Assembly: GCF_003048675.2 (NCBI RefSeq)
Contig: NZ_CP060707.1
Location: 1,302,001 to 1,366,000, forward strand
DNA length: 64,000 nucleotides
Direction: 5' to 3'
DNA from: Campylobacter concisus
GTDB taxonomy: Bacteria; Campylobacterota; Campylobacteria; Campylobacterales; Campylobacteraceae
Shown in pieces: positions 63,901-64,000 of this stretch. Below the pieces are notes generated by a model that was given only the letters and a program-made list of their open reading frames with translations, had not been told where the DNA came from and searched no databases. Within the stretch, counting starts at the first letter, position 1. Every line of letters begins with the position of its first letter. A program made the position numbers and the translations under genes.

Positions 63901-64000
63901 AATCTTGTAACCCAATGGGATCAAAGTATTTTTGATGCATTTCCTAATGCTAATGTGCTAGTGGCAGACGAAAACTCTTTAAGCCCAAAAGAAAGAGACG
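60964..64000 (+). CDS. Giant N6-adenine methyltransferase-helicase fusion (3' truncated by window)
   Basis: An AAGGA site 6 bases upstream leads to an ATG and a frame open to the window edge (1012 codons so far). Around residues 130-150 is FSGWGGINGLFDE; an N6-DNA methylase follows with the SAM-binding motif ILEPSVGNGSF near 210-220, LDIEPLTIKMN, and catalytic VGNPPF near 273. After a long middle part a SNF2/DEAD-type helicase starts with LRKHQKDSIFRSMV, Walker A LLDHEVGAGKTYAAIAAVM near 945 and LIIVPNNLVTQW. This MTase-helicase combination is known from phage P1 DarB and ICE proteins and may protect the element's DNA against restriction during transfer; that role is inference. Confidence 0.88.
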   Translation, partial: MAKQKNDSNLHDSLDLFSMADAHPEYFGGNLNSIIEKTIDIDAQINEIENSLFETINTTDVTQNEETIINPIKKFNNTFEDLKLSDALELGGEKDRFRKNIAAIKTTNEIYPKLDLAKKGEIELNITREQQLTIANFSGWGGINGLFDERNEKWKDEREELKKLLSESEYDAAKRSNLTAYYTPKNIVSAMYKGLERLGINADRADLNKEILEPSVGNGSFITFNKNDNFHFTGLDIEPLTIKMNKILYPNQKNNNIGYEKFTYDEQFDAVVGNPPFLDVPLFDNKHQDLYGSAHNFFIQKATQYSLKEDGISAFVVSRHFMDAKYNSARDEIAQNHTFLGAVRLPNNVFKHTEAETDIIFLQKGKHPEYNKEISNIKSTQVAQDGTELNQSINHYFIENPQNILAKPVLRNGQFGKAIFYDPKDDINFSLDTAIENFIENQLPTNVYKWREPASIIDFAIESYDDAYDYVKDLKENSLLIYNDQICKITSSINGEIRASKIEDLSPTIQNRIKKYIPLRDKLKELIALEQTDIKDDDIKLKQTREQLNLLLDNYHISEGFLSGNKAASFKNLDVEFSKVKALEKNYKKPERARDGKEAIKESCEKANILLRRTIGFTPEILFDNEKDGVLVSMYQFGKIDTNYISKKLGKSNIEVEDQIIAEKLAFYDPEKLSKGERELIFTPIYLSGNVKEKLKSAKNLQDIYADLMQNNIEELSKVIPQDISFVDIDTRFGSSWIPIKYYDDFLKNELKTSNYNNDAWKLQNLGSMGWQIDGDKYHLSQYATYNYSVEVKGLTTQRLINGNYEIHQNVGNNKSVYDIIESALNNTPIKIMEKTNEPLLDKEGNIKRDKEGNIVFKQVINPEKTAEANAKVEMLKSKFNEWIYSDRARAKELERIYNDKFNCYVKAKFNGDGLEILGLDGNIKLRKHQKDSIFRSMVQKNILLDHEVGAGKTYAAIAAVMKQKELGLVKKPLIIVPNNLVTQWDQSIFDAFPNANVLVADENSLSPKERD

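Larger units (their letters stand above)
37583..64000 (+). mobile_element. Integrative and conjugative element inserted at the tRNA, right end outside the window
   Basis: A tyrosine integrase lies immediately downstream of an intact tRNA 3' end, followed by a full VirB/VirD4 secretion apparatus, topoisomerase, primase-like protein and a methyltransferase-helicase, all on one strand. Base composition drops visibly compared with the core genes and long A/T runs become common. No core gene occurs from 37583 to the right edge. The left attachment site is presumably the 3' part of the tRNA; the right copy is not in view. No relaxase is visible, so self-transfer cannot be confirmed from this part alone. 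Confidence 0.85.

Overview
The window looks like one Campylobacter chromosome segment. It resembles C. concisus or a close relative, but the species call is inference only. The support is the epsilonproteobacterial gene content (FliW, short DprA and RNase R, VirB3-VirB4 fusion), AT-rich DNA, extended TGnTATAAT -10 promoters without clear -35 boxes, and a gene order matching the C. jejuni pbpC-engB-lptA-lptC-kdsC-rlpA-mltD-tatD-cbrR-recN-nadK-aspS-adk-ppa neighbourhood as I remember it.

Bases 1-37582 are core chromosome. In order they hold: queA (5' end cut off) and a degenerate kinase/receiver-like protein; a reverse block ruvX-dprA-polysaccharide deacetylase and ilvC; a forward block HDOD protein-rnr-holA-rpsF-ssb-rpsR; hpf; a reverse cluster of three pseudopilin-like proteins with a 1414-aa secreted protein; fliW; bamD-lon; a 700-bp gene-free stretch holding two degenerate copies of a roughly 200-bp element; a long reverse envelope run (mrdA, mreD-like, engB, lptA, lptC, kdsC, hisB, rlpA, mltD, tatD, a two-receiver diguanylate cyclase, recN, nadK); then aspS, adk, a BOF-family protein, ppa and a CAU-anticodon tRNA annotated as tRNA-Met.

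From the 3' end of that tRNA to the right edge the DNA is an integrative and conjugative element whose far end lies outside the window. It has a tyrosine integrase next to the tRNA, a gene-poor region rich in GGTTTTTTA repeats, a nearly complete VirB/VirD4 type IV secretion system (VirB2 to VirB11, VirD4, TrbM-like, VirB1-like), a type IA topoisomerase, a Toprim primase-like protein, a small ribbon-helix-helix protein and the first 1012 codons of a giant methyltransferase-helicase. No relaxase is visible; it would be expected to the right.

The main finding is that several conjugation genes are broken or switchable at their 5' ends. The VirB2 pilin start codon is followed by 13 GA dinucleotides that put it out of frame with the signal peptide and pilin, as expected for a phase-variable gene. 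The topoisomerase start is out of frame at a classical A AAA AAC slippery heptamer, in the register that a -1 shift would repair. The VirB7-like lipoprotein has an in-frame TAA before its signal peptide. The element also has helically phased TAATTC repeats between the tRNA and the integrase.
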